Origin: a bacterium
GTDB taxonomy: Bacteria; Patescibacteriota; Minisyncoccia; Phycocordibacterales; UBA6065
Length of the DNA: 6,836 nt
Assembly: GCA_030648825.1 (NCBI GenBank)
Contig: JAUSGU010000004.1
Location: 1 to 6,836 of the forward strand
Direction: 5' to 3'
In this document: positions 1 to 5,634 of the stretch, piece after piece
Layout: every line of letters begins with the position of its first letter
Numbering within the stretch: the stretch's first letter is position 1
Made by a program: the position numbers and the translations under genes
The notes under the pieces: model-generated
Told to the model about the DNA's origin: nothing
What the model saw: the letters and a program-made list of their open reading frames with translations, nothing else
Databases searched by the model: none

Positions 1-4
1 TGCC

Positions 5-1300
5 GTGCCTATAAAAAAGATCTACGAGAAAGTTGACAGGCTGGAACGCAAACTAGAAAGAGAAGATTTGCATCTGCAAAAAGAAATATCTCATTTGAAA
101 AAAGAAGAATCTCATATAGAAACTTTGCGCAAAGCCCGCGCTGAGTTTGAGATGCATAATTCAGGCAGAGTAGGCAAGAGTAGATTAAGTAAGAAAAAAA
201 TCTGGATAGGTGGCGTGGTTGTGAGTGTCATCGGTTTGGCTGTGCTCATTTCCACTGTTTTTCATGGAGCTTCCGTTATCGTATCGCCTAAAACAATGGC
301 GGCCAATGTTGGCGGCGATTATGTGGCGAAAAAAAATGCGGTAAAAGGCGAACTGGCTTTTGACAATATCAGTCTGAAACAAACGGGAACCGAAATAGTA
401 AAAGCCACAGGTGAAGAAATAGTCAACAAAGCCGCTTCGGGCACCATTGTAATTTATAATAATTACAATTCAGTCAGCCAGAGACTCATAAAAAACACAC
501 GATTTGAAACCCCGGAAGGCTTGATATATCGCATCAATGATTCTGTCACTGTGCCCGGAAAATCAGGTTCTACTCCCGGCAGTGTAGAAGCGGTCATTAC
601 TGCAGATGAAGTTGGGGAAAAATACAATGCCGGCTTGAAAGACTTTACCATTCCAGGATTCAAAGGTGATCCGCGATACGGTTCTTTTTATGCTCGTTCA
701 AAAACCGCTTTGACTGGTGGCTTTTCGGGCAAAAGAAAAGTAATAGCTGATACGGATAGGAAAAAAGCGGAAGAAAACATCAAATCAAAATTGAAAATAT
801 CTCTCTCGGAAGAAGTAAAAAAACAAGTAACAACAGATCAGTTTTTCTTTGACAAGAGCCACGTCGTGGATTTTGTTTCTCTACCAGAAGAATCGACAGC
901 CGGTTCGGATGTCATCATCAAAATGGAGGGTGTCATATCTGCGGCGGTTTTTGACAAAAAAGTTTTCAGTTCGTATCTCGCAGGCAAAACTATAAAAGGA
1001 TATCAAGGTGATACTGTCGTCATCAGTGATCCGCAAAGTGTTTTCTTTACACCAAAATCCGATTTTCGACCGGGAAATAATACATCAATTTCTTTTTCTC
1101 TCTCCGGTACAGCGTCGTTTGAATGGATATATGACGAAATGATTCTCAAAGACGTTCTACGGAATGCCGATCGCGCAGAGGTCGTTTCTATCCTCCAGAA
1201 ATTTCCCATGATAGAAAAAGCCGATATCTCTATCCGTCCTTTCTGGCGTGGTTCTTTCCCTGATTCTACGGATCGCATAATTGTCAAGAAAGCGGAATAG
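5..1300 (+). CDS. Membrane-anchored coiled-coil protein with baseplate-J-like region, possibly 5'-partial
   Basis: I recognise no characterised gene here. Residues 4-46 are highly charged with hydrophobic residues at heptad-like spacing (I6, V10, L13, L17, L24, I28, L31, I38), a probable cytoplasmic coiled coil. A basic stretch (RLSKKK, about 60-65) precedes one membrane segment at about 66-86, which suggests a type II topology with the C-terminal 345 residues outside the membrane. Residues 145-245 (GTIVIYNNY, then TRFETPEGLIYRI, VTVPG, ADEVGEKYN, FTIPGF and TGGFSG) resemble the domain often annotated baseplate J/gp47-like in Patescibacteria; that is recalled resemblance. The rest looks beta-rich with no catalytic motif. 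The start used is GTG at 5; the frame is still open at the window edge, so the true start may be upstream. A structured terminator-like element follows at once. A cell-envelope role is inference. Confidence 0.8.
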   Translation: MPIKKIYEKVDRLERKLEREDLHLQKEISHLKKEESHIETLRKARAEFEMHNSGRVGKSRLSKKKIWIGGVVVSVIGLAVLISTVFHGASVIVSPKTMAANVGGDYVAKKNAVKGELAFDNISLKQTGTEIVKATGEEIVNKAASGTIVIYNNYNSVSQRLIKNTRFETPEGLIYRINDSVTVPGKSGSTPGSVEAVITADEVGEKYNAGLKDFTIPGFKGDPRYGSFYARSKTALTGGFSGKRKVIADTDRKKAEENIKSKLKISLSEEVKKQVTTDQFFFDKSHVVDFVSLPEESTAGSDVIIKMEGVISAAVFDKKVFSSYLAGKTIKGYQGDTVVISDPQSVFFTPKSDFRPGNNTSISFSLSGTASFEWIYDEMILKDVLRNADRAEVVSILQKFPMIEKADISIRPFWRGSFPDSTDRIIVKKAE

Positions 1301-1302
1301 TA

Positions 1303-1430
1303 AGCAAAGAAAAATAAAAAAACATCTGCGTGGAGTACGGAAGTTTTTTCTGCTGAAAAAACTTCCTCGTTTCCGGCGCCGTCGCGCCTCCAAGGCCTCC
1401 ACACAGATGTTTTTTTATTTTTCTTTTGCT
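1303..1430. terminator. Nested inverted repeat, probable bidirectional terminator
   Basis: The outer arms at 1303-1335 and 1397-1430 are complementary over about 33 bases with one mismatch (C1329 against A1402) and one single-base indel in an A/T run. Inside lie a perfect 12-bp hairpin (1339-1350 with 1355-1366, loop TGCT) and a GC hairpin (1375-1379 with 1384-1388), which competes with GCCT/AGGC at 1386-1396. The distal right arm is T-rich (TTTTTTTATTTTTC after the GC part), as in an intrinsic terminator, and the left arm gives the same on the minus strand. It starts two bases after the stop codon of the upstream gene, so ending that transcript is the likeliest role. The length and branching exceed an ordinary terminator, so a small mobile palindromic element is an alternative. 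Confidence 0.7.
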
Positions 1431-1435
1431 ATCCA

Positions 1436-1466
1436 TTGCTTTTTTTATATTTTAGTTTAATATACA
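1436..1466 (+). promoter_or_regulatory. Possible weak promoter for infA-rpmJ
   Basis: The AT-rich stretch between the inverted repeat and infA holds TTGCTT at 1436-1441 and TAATAT or TATACA at 1458-1466, spaced 16 to 19 bases apart. The match to TTGACA/TATAAT is poor. The main argument is context: an apparent terminator lies just upstream, so infA needs its own promoter. The exact boxes are uncertain. Confidence 0.25.
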
Positions 1467-1479
1467 TAAACGTCACTAC

Positions 1480-1689
1480 ATGAAGGAACCAAAACCAAAC
1501 GTAAACGGCGTTATCACGGAAGCTTTGCCAAACACCTTTTTCCGCGCGAAACTGGAAGATGGCAGTGAAATCATGACATACCTCGCCGGCAAAATGAGGA
1601 TGAATCGCATTCGAGTGCTCATCGGCGACAAAGTAAAGATAGAGCTGGAGCCCTATGGTGGCAAAGGGCGTATTATTCAGAGAATGTAA
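1480..1689 (+). CDS. infA: Translation initiation factor IF-1
   Basis: IF-1 binds the 30S A site during initiation, working with IF-2 and IF-3 in the cytoplasm. The 69 residues are a single S1/OB-fold protein of the family's usual length (about 72). Recognisable family signatures are G-x-I-x-EALPNTFFR (10-22), LEDG (25-28), GKMRMNRIRVLIGDKV (37-52) and the C-terminal ELEPYGGKGRI (55-65). The ATG at 1480 gives the expected N-terminus, slightly shorter than in E. coli. No Shine-Dalgarno sequence precedes it; the leader reads AT-rich, ending CGTCACTAC. It comes 27 bases before rpmJ, the usual bacterial order. Here it does not follow secY, adk or map directly: an unrelated membrane-protein gene and a terminator-like palindrome lie upstream. 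Identification is very secure. Confidence 0.97.
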   Translation: MKEPKPNVNGVITEALPNTFFRAKLEDGSEIMTYLAGKMRMNRIRVLIGDKVKIELEPYGGKGRIIQRM

Positions 1690-1716
1690 TTGTTAATTAT
1701 TTGACAAAATAAATAA

Positions 1717-1833
1717 ATGAGAGTCAAGTCATCCGTAAAAAAGAAGTGTGCAAAGTGTCTGGTTGTCCGTAGAAAGGGCTATGTATATATAGTTTGCAAA
1801 TCAAATCCCCGACACAAACAGAGGCAGGGATAG
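1717..1833 (+). CDS. rpmJ: 50S ribosomal protein L36, 38 residues
   Basis: This is the small zinc-binding L36 of the large subunit, found by translating the stretch between infA and rpsM. The protein begins [14 protein letters not shown] and ends NPRHKQRQG. The zinc ligands C11, C14, C27 and H33 are all present, in the C-x2-C...C-x5-H spacing of the zinc-containing (C+) form, and the C-terminal HKQRQG is the family hallmark. The length matches the family (37-38). The start is an ATG without a Shine-Dalgarno sequence. The stop TAG is followed in frame by TAG, TAG and TAA (1831-1842), an unusual run of four stop codons. It probably shares a transcript with infA; the 145-base gap before rpsM contains a separate promoter. 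Confidence 0.96.
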   Translation: MRVKSSVKKKCAKCLVVRRKGYVYIVCKSNPRHKQRQG

Positions 1834-1841
1834 TAGTAGTA

Positions 1842-1862
1842 AGCTAGAAATAGCTCAATTTT
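1842..1862 (+). terminator. Small hairpin with GAAA loop after rpmJ
   Basis: AGCTA (1842-1846) and TAGCT (1851-1855) form a perfect 5-bp stem closed by a GAAA (GNRA-type) tetraloop, followed by CAATTTT. It overlaps the last of the four stop codons of rpmJ. The stem is short and the T-run interrupted, so it would be a weak terminator or a 3'-end stabiliser; it could also be chance. Confidence 0.3.
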
Positions 1863-1872
1863 AATATGCCTA

Positions 1873-1901
1873 TTTACATGAAAAAGATTATGTGCTAGGA
1901 T
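1873..1901 (+). promoter_or_regulatory. Sigma-70-type promoter with extended -10, upstream of rpsM
   Basis: TTTACA at 1873-1878 (5 of 6 to the -35 consensus) is followed after exactly 17 bases by TAGGAT at 1896-1901 (4 of 6 to TATAAT). TGC at 1893-1895 supplies the TGn extended -10 motif. Transcription would begin near 1907-1909, giving a leader of about 70 bases before rpsM. It sits in the longest gap within the ribosomal gene block, which fits the main promoter of the rpsM-to-rpsI operon. The spacing and combination of elements make this the most convincing promoter in the window. Confidence 0.62.
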
Positions 1902-1909
1902 AGCAACCT

Positions 1910-1932
1910 ATCTCTCTAGAGATTCTTTTTTT
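1910..1932 (+). promoter_or_regulatory. Hairpin plus T-tract in the rpsM leader, possible attenuator
   Basis: ATCTC (1910-1914) pairs with GAGAT (1919-1923) around the loop TCTA, and TC plus seven T residues (1926-1932) follow. This is the layout of a small intrinsic terminator, placed right at the start of the transcript predicted from the upstream promoter. It could attenuate the operon or be a remnant terminator. In E. coli the same leader carries an S4 autoregulatory pseudoknot, but I cannot identify that fold here. The stem is only 5 bp. Confidence 0.3.
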
Positions 1933-1978
1933 GTTATTAAGCGCCATTATTTCATTTTTTAACCAACCATAATAATTC

Positions 1979-2359
1979 ATGCGAATTCTCGGCATTACTC
2001 TCCCTGACGAAAAGCGAATGGAAATCGCTCTGACCGCGCTCTACGGAGTGGGTCGTTCGCGTGCCAAAACGATTCTCTCCAAAGCGAGTGTGAGTCAGGA
2101 TAAAAAAGTCAAAGAAGTTACTGTTGACGAGGAAAACGCTTTGAAAAAAATAATTGAAACAATAAAAATAGAGGGTGACCTAAAGAGAGAGGTTTCCGGA
2201 AACATAAAGAGATTGAAAGATATCAAAGCTTATCGAGGTGTGCGTCACGCCAGGAGTTTACCGGTCAATGGCCAGAGAACCAAAACCAATTCTCGAACCC
2301 GTAGAGGAAATACCCGTAAAACCATGGGCACCGGTCGCAAGATAGCGGAGAAGAAATAA
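1979..2359 (+). CDS. rpsM: 30S ribosomal protein S13
   Basis: S13 lies in the head of the small subunit and contacts 16S rRNA, the P-site tRNA and L5 across the subunit interface. The protein starts MRILGITLPDEKR, has the helix-hairpin-helix-like LYGVGRSRA (21-29), EGDLKREVSGNIKRL (65-79) and the conserved YRGVRHARSLPVNGQR (85-100) followed by TKTNSRTRRG (101-110). At 126 residues it is a little longer than E. coli S13 (118), the extra length being a basic tail (NTRKTMGTGRKIAEKK) that probably threads toward the P site. The ATG at 1979 gives the canonical N-terminus. No Shine-Dalgarno sequence is present; the leader is AT-rich and the start codon lies in the loop of a possible small hairpin. 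It is the first gene of the seven-gene block. Confidence 0.97.
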   Translation: MRILGITLPDEKRMEIALTALYGVGRSRAKTILSKASVSQDKKVKEVTVDEENALKKIIETIKIEGDLKREVSGNIKRLKDIKAYRGVRHARSLPVNGQRTKTNSRTRRGNTRKTMGTGRKIAEKK

Positions 2360-2378
2360 AATAAAAACAATTAAACCA

Positions 2379-2840
2379 ATGGGTAAAAATAAAATTGTGG
2401 AGGAAAATAAAGAAATCAAAAAAACAGAACCTAAAAAAGAAGGCGCAATTTCTGCCGGGTCTGCTTCTCCCGTTACCAAACAGCCAAAGAAAAAAATAGA
2501 TGCGGGTATCCTCTATGTGCAATCTACGTACAACAACACCATGTGCCTGCTCACAGATATGAAAGGTAACGCTCTGGCCGCTTCGAGTGCCGGAGCTCTC
2601 GGTTTCAAGGGTGCCAAGAAAGGCACTCCTTTTGCCGCGGCAAAAGCCGGTGAAGCACTGGCTACAAAAGGTCAGGCTATGGGACTCAAAGAGGTTTCGG
2701 TTGTCATAAAAGGTGTGGGCTCTGGTCGGGAGTCCGTGGTCAGGAGTTTTATCGCCAAAGGCGTAGGTATTACTGGAGTAAAAGATGTCACTCCGGTGCC
2801 TCACAACGGTCCTCGCCCAAAGAAACCTCGTCGTGTATAA
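2379..2840 (+). CDS. rpsK: 30S ribosomal protein S11 with N-terminal extension
   Basis: S11 forms part of the small-subunit platform near the E site and the 3' end of 16S rRNA. The core begins near residue 41 (DAGILYVQSTYNNT) and continues with GNALAASSAGALGFKG (63-78), GTPFAAAKAGE (82-92), ESVVRSFIAKGVGITGVKDVTP from 118, and the invariant PHNG (141-144) with a basic C-terminus ending KKPRRV. At 153 residues it is about 24 longer than the E. coli protein; the extra N-terminus is Lys/Glu-rich and looks disordered. The family loop KGPGPGRES appears here as KGVGSGRES (111-119), with both prolines replaced. The gene lies 19 bases after rpsM and 23 before rpsD with no Shine-Dalgarno sequence. An internal start would remove the extension, but no strong one is evident. 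Confidence 0.96.
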   Translation: MGKNKIVEENKEIKKTEPKKEGAISAGSASPVTKQPKKKIDAGILYVQSTYNNTMCLLTDMKGNALAASSAGALGFKGAKKGTPFAAAKAGEALATKGQAMGLKEVSVVIKGVGSGRESVVRSFIAKGVGITGVKDVTPVPHNGPRPKKPRRV

Positions 2841-2863
2841 ACTTTGATACTTACTTAATTTTT

Positions 2864-3469
2864 ATGATCAATAAACCAAAATATAAAATCGCCCGCCGTC
2901 TCGGCGCCAACATATTTGAAAAAACTCAAACGCCGAAATTTGCTATGCGTGCCGAGAGAAAAGGTGGCAAAGGCCCGTATCGGCCGAAAGGCGAATATGC
3001 CATCGCTATGCTCGAAAAACAAAAAGTGCGTTATACATACGGTATACTCGAGCGTCAATTCAGAAAATACGTCAGAGAATCTGTTGCCAAAATCGGTATA
3101 AACACCTCTCAAGCTCTGTATGAACGCTTGGAGACCAGATTAGACAATGCCATATATCGTTTGGGCATAGCTTCTACCAGACTGGGTGCCAGACAAATGG
3201 TTTCCCACGGCCATGTTCTGGTAAACGGTGCTCGTGTCAACATTCCTTCTTTTTCGGTTGGCATTGGCGACAAAATATCCATCCGCCCAGCCAGTTTTAA
3301 AAAGCCTCTCTTTCGCGATTACGATGAAAAAATGAAAAAAATAAATGTGCCGGCATGGCTTTCTTATGACATTGACAAAAAAATTGCCACCGTCTCCAGT
3401 CCACCAAAATGGAGTCCGATGGAGCATTTATTCAATTTGGGGCAAGTGATCGAGTTTTATAGCAGATAA
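2864..3469 (+). CDS. rpsD: 30S ribosomal protein S4, zinc-free type
   Basis: S4 is a primary 16S rRNA binder that starts small-subunit assembly; in several bacteria it also represses the alpha operon. The 201 residues match the usual length (about 200-206). Visible landmarks are MLEKQKVRYTYGILERQFRKY (split over 49-69), ERLETRLDNAIYRLG (87-101), and the S4 RNA-binding domain at about 90-150 with ASTRLGARQMVSHGHVLVNG (103-122) and the start of the next strand RVNIPS. The C-terminus GQVIEFYSR matches the family's ELYSK-like end. The N-terminal zinc cysteines found in some S4 proteins are absent (no cysteine in the protein), so this is the C-minus form. It sits 17 bases ahead of rpoA. The ATG at 2864 lacks a Shine-Dalgarno sequence and follows a short T-run. 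Confidence 0.97.
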   Translation: MINKPKYKIARRLGANIFEKTQTPKFAMRAERKGGKGPYRPKGEYAIAMLEKQKVRYTYGILERQFRKYVRESVAKIGINTSQALYERLETRLDNAIYRLGIASTRLGARQMVSHGHVLVNGARVNIPSFSVGIGDKISIRPASFKKPLFRDYDEKMKKINVPAWLSYDIDKKIATVSSPPKWSPMEHLFNLGQVIEFYSR

Positions 3470-3486
3470 TTTTTAATAAAAAAAAT

Positions 3487-4455
3487 ATGTCCAACACAAA
3501 TATCGTATTGCCTTCAAAACCAAAAATTGTCCTGGAAAAGGATTTTTTGGGCGTTTATGAAATTGACGGGCTCTATCCGGGCTATGGGCACACTCTCGGC
3601 AACAGTCTCCGACGCATCATTCTCTCATCTCTTCCGGGTACAGCTATCACTCACGTGAAAATTGCCGGTGTCAATCATGAATTTTCAACTATAAACGGCA
3701 TCAAAGAAGATGTCATAACCATAATTCTCAATCTGAAGCGTTTGCGTATCAAAATGACGACGGATGAAGCTCAGACCCTCTCCATAAAAGTGAAAGGTAT
3801 AAAGGAAATTTCGGCCGGAGACATCAAAGCGGTCGGTCAAGTGGAAATCATCAATCCGGAACTTCATATAGCCAGTCTCACGGACAAGGATGCGGAGTTG
3901 GATATAGAGATGACCGTGGCTCGTGGTCTGGGTTATGTTTCAAAAGATGTATTACAAAAAGATCGCGTTGACATAGGCGTCATCGCTCTGGATGCTACTT
4001 TTACTCCCATCCGTCGCGTCAATTATGAAGTAGAAAATATGCGCATAGGCGATAGGACTGATTTTAATCGTTTGAAAATCACTATTGAAACTAACGGTAC
4101 GATCACACCGCATGAGGCCCTGGAAAAATCTATTACAACCATGATAAGCCAACTCAAAGCTATAGTAGGGTTCAAAGAAGAAGAAGAACCTGTGGAAACA
4201 ATAGCAAAAGAAAAAACAGAAACATCAGCAAATGTCCCAAAGAAAGAACTAGACACGGAATTTCTCAAAACACGCATTGAAACTCTAGGTCTGTCTCAGA
4301 GGACGTCAAACGCTCTGGCCAACGCCAATATTCGCACAGTGGGAGGTCTCGTCCGAAAGAAAGAAGCAGACATAGAAAATATAGACGGCCTCGGTCCGAA
4401 AGGCATACAGGAAATCAAAAAAGCTCTCTCGGAATTTGGCATAACTCTCAAATAA
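3487..4455 (+). CDS. rpoA: DNA-directed RNA polymerase alpha subunit
   Basis: Alpha dimerises to nucleate assembly of RNA polymerase, and its C-terminal domain binds UP elements and activators. The N-terminal domain (about 1-229) has the dimerisation signature GHTLGNSLRRIILSSLPG (34-51), VARGLGYV (144-151) and TPHEALEKSI (207-216). An acidic, low-complexity linker (about 230-256) leads to the C-terminal domain (about 257-322), with LGLSQRTSNALANANI (267-282) and GLGPKGIQEIKKAL (301-314). By alignment with E. coli, R272 corresponds to R265, N275 to N268 and K305 to K298, the main DNA-contact residues, so a working alpha-CTD is expected. The 322 residues are normal length (E. coli 329). It follows rpsD by 17 bases and precedes rplQ by 26. 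No Shine-Dalgarno sequence is present; an A-run precedes the ATG. Confidence 0.98.
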   Translation: MSNTNIVLPSKPKIVLEKDFLGVYEIDGLYPGYGHTLGNSLRRIILSSLPGTAITHVKIAGVNHEFSTINGIKEDVITIILNLKRLRIKMTTDEAQTLSIKVKGIKEISAGDIKAVGQVEIINPELHIASLTDKDAELDIEMTVARGLGYVSKDVLQKDRVDIGVIALDATFTPIRRVNYEVENMRIGDRTDFNRLKITIETNGTITPHEALEKSITTMISQLKAIVGFKEEEEPVETIAKEKTETSANVPKKELDTEFLKTRIETLGLSQRTSNALANANIRTVGGLVRKKEADIENIDGLGPKGIQEIKKALSEFGITLK

Positions 4456-4481
4456 TGATAGTGTAGTTTTTCCGCAAACAT

Positions 4482-4835
4482 ATGAGACATCACGACAAAT
4501 ACAGAACATTGGGTAGGGAGAAAGGACAGAGGACGGCTCTAGTCAGATCTCTCGTGCGTTCTTTTGTCATTCATGGCGGTATTATCACGACTGAAACTCG
4601 CGCCAAAGAATTACGCAAATATATAGAACCGCTCATAACAAAAGGCAAAGAAAATACACTCGCCAATCGTCGCCTGATTACTAGCGAGATTGGTGATGAA
4701 ACGGTGGCTAAAAAATTGGTGGAAGTCATTTCAAAAGACCACAAGAATCGCAGAGGCGGATACACGCGGGTCATAAAACTACCTCTGCGCAAATCGGATG
4801 GAGCAAAAATGGCGCGTATAGAGCTCGTTCGATAA
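4482..4835 (+). CDS. rplQ: 50S ribosomal protein L17
   Basis: L17 sits near the exit-tunnel side of the large subunit. The N-terminus MRHHDKYRTLGREKGQR is a variant of the family's MRH-x4-R-x-L-x-R start. Other landmarks are RSLVRSFVIHGGIITTETRAKE (split over 22-43), LRKYIEPLITKGK (44-56), and the C-terminal RRGGYTRVIKLPLRKSDGA (90-108) ending MARIELVR. The 117 residues correspond to the conserved core without the C-terminal extension seen in some bacteria. Following rpoA directly is the standard arrangement. The start at 4482 is the only ATG that keeps the conserved N-terminus; the leader (TTTTTCCGCAAACAT) has no Shine-Dalgarno match. Confidence 0.97.
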   Translation: MRHHDKYRTLGREKGQRTALVRSLVRSFVIHGGIITTETRAKELRKYIEPLITKGKENTLANRRLITSEIGDETVAKKLVEVISKDHKNRRGGYTRVIKLPLRKSDGAKMARIELVR

Positions 4836-4858
4836 TTTTTTTGAAGTTTAATTTTTTT

Positions 4859-5209
4859 ATGAAAACGATACATACAATAGATGCAGAAGGAAAGAAGATA
4901 GGCAGAATTGCCTCCGGCGCCGCCAAAATTTTGGCCGGCAAAACTTCTGTTTTCTATACTCCAAACATTGTGGCCGATGTGGAAGTGCACATCATAAACG
5001 CGGCTAAAGCGGACGTGACAACCAAAAAGAAACAGGAAAAAATCTATCGTCGGTACACAGGTTTTCCCGGTGGTCTCATAGATACAAAACTTGAACATTT
5101 GATAGGGAAGAAGGGTATGAGCGAAGTTTTTCGCATAGCGGTCAAAGGTATGTTGCCGAAAAACAAACTTCAGGCAAAAATGATAAAAAACCTGATTGTT
5201 ACAGAATAA
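4859..5209 (+). CDS. rplM: 50S ribosomal protein L13, short form
   Basis: L13 is an early-assembling 23S rRNA-binding protein. The protein reads MKTIHTIDAEGKKIGRIA (1-18), then YTPN (33-36), VEVHIINA (41-48), YRRYTGFPGG (63-72) and VKGMLPKNKL (95-104), all family positions. At 116 residues it is shorter than E. coli L13 (142): it begins close to the first core strand and lacks about 20 residues at the C-terminus. The frame opens at a TTG six codons upstream (4841), but ATG 4859 is chosen because the family N-terminus starts there and the preceding bases are a T-run rather than coding-like. It sits 23 bases after rplQ and 14 before rpsI; the truA gene often found between rplQ and rplM is absent. 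Confidence 0.96.
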   Translation: MKTIHTIDAEGKKIGRIASGAAKILAGKTSVFYTPNIVADVEVHIINAAKADVTTKKKQEKIYRRYTGFPGGLIDTKLEHLIGKKGMSEVFRIAVKGMLPKNKLQAKMIKNLIVTE

Positions 5210-5223
5210 ATTTTCATAAAAAA

Positions 5224-5634
5224 ATGACTACAACAGAAGTAAAAACAAAATATTTTGAAGCGGTCGGCAGGAGAAAAACCGCCATTGCCCGTGTGCGTAT
5301 CACTCCGGCGCCAAAACAGTCTATTGTCATAAACGATAAAACTTCCGCAGACTACTTTGCCACAGCCGAAATGCGCATGATCGCCGAAGCGGCTTTCGTA
5401 GATTCAAAGATCGCTCAAAAATTCAAAGTAACAGCCATACTCTCGGGCGGGGGTATACATTCCCAATCTGAGGCTCTGCGTCACGCCATCGCCCGTGCGC
5501 TCTTGGTATATGACATAGAACTGCGCAAAAAATTAAAGAAACTCGGTTTCCTCAAACGCGATCCTCGTGCCAAAGAGCGCCGAAAATTCGGTCTAAAGAA
5601 AGCTCGCAAGTCTCCACAGTGGTCTAAACGTTAG
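5224..5634 (+). CDS. rpsI: 30S ribosomal protein S9
   Basis: S9 lies in the small-subunit head; its C-terminal tail reaches the P-site tRNA anticodon. The core starts YFEAVGRRKTAIARVRI (10-26). GGGIHSQSEALRHAIARALL (75-94) is the conserved rRNA-binding loop and helix. The basic C-terminus has LKRDPRAKERRKFGLKKARK (split over 110-129) and ends PQWSKR, the essentially universal SKR tail, so the protein is complete. The length of 136 is close to E. coli (130). The start ATG follows an A-run (ATAAAAAA) without a Shine-Dalgarno sequence. Pairing with rplM is the normal order. It is the last gene of the block, and its TAG stop (5632-5634) falls inside the left arm of a long inverted repeat. Confidence 0.97.
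   Translation: MTTTEVKTKYFEAVGRRKTAIARVRITPAPKQSIVINDKTSADYFATAEMRMIAEAAFVDSKIAQKFKVTAILSGGGIHSQSEALRHAIARALLVYDIELRKKLKKLGFLKRDPRAKERRKFGLKKARKSPQWSKR

Noticed and set aside
1003..1404. A minus-strand open frame running from the palindrome into the first gene.
   Set aside because: It starts inside the inverted repeat, is antisense to a coherent coding sequence, and its composition is what the complement would give.
1303..1430. The palindrome as a MITE with a TA target duplication.
   Set aside because: TA occurs at 1301-1302 and 1430-1431, but it is offset by one base from symmetric arm ends and TA is common here; no transposase is present, so insertion is not shown.
1701..1706. A perfect TTGACA before rpmJ as a -35 box.
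   Set aside because: No TATAAT-like box lies 15-19 bases downstream; that position is already inside the L36 coding sequence.
1842..1855. AGCTAGAAATAGCT resembles the stem and GAAA linker of engineered guide-RNA scaffolds.
   Set aside because: It is a 5-bp hairpin with a common GNRA loop; there are no CRISPR repeats, no cas genes and no further similarity around it, so the likeness is chance.
2265..2804. A 179-residue open frame on the minus strand.
   Set aside because: It lies over rpsM and rpsK, its translation is Phe/Cys-rich with no family pattern, and both plus-strand genes are certain.
4841..4858. A TTG start for rplM that would add six residues (MKFNFF).
   Set aside because: The added residues match nothing in L13 and the bases are a T-rich spacer; the ATG at 4859 gives the family N-terminus.
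4571..5098. A 175-residue open frame on the minus strand.
   Set aside because: It is antisense to rplQ and rplM and shows no recognisable motif or start context.
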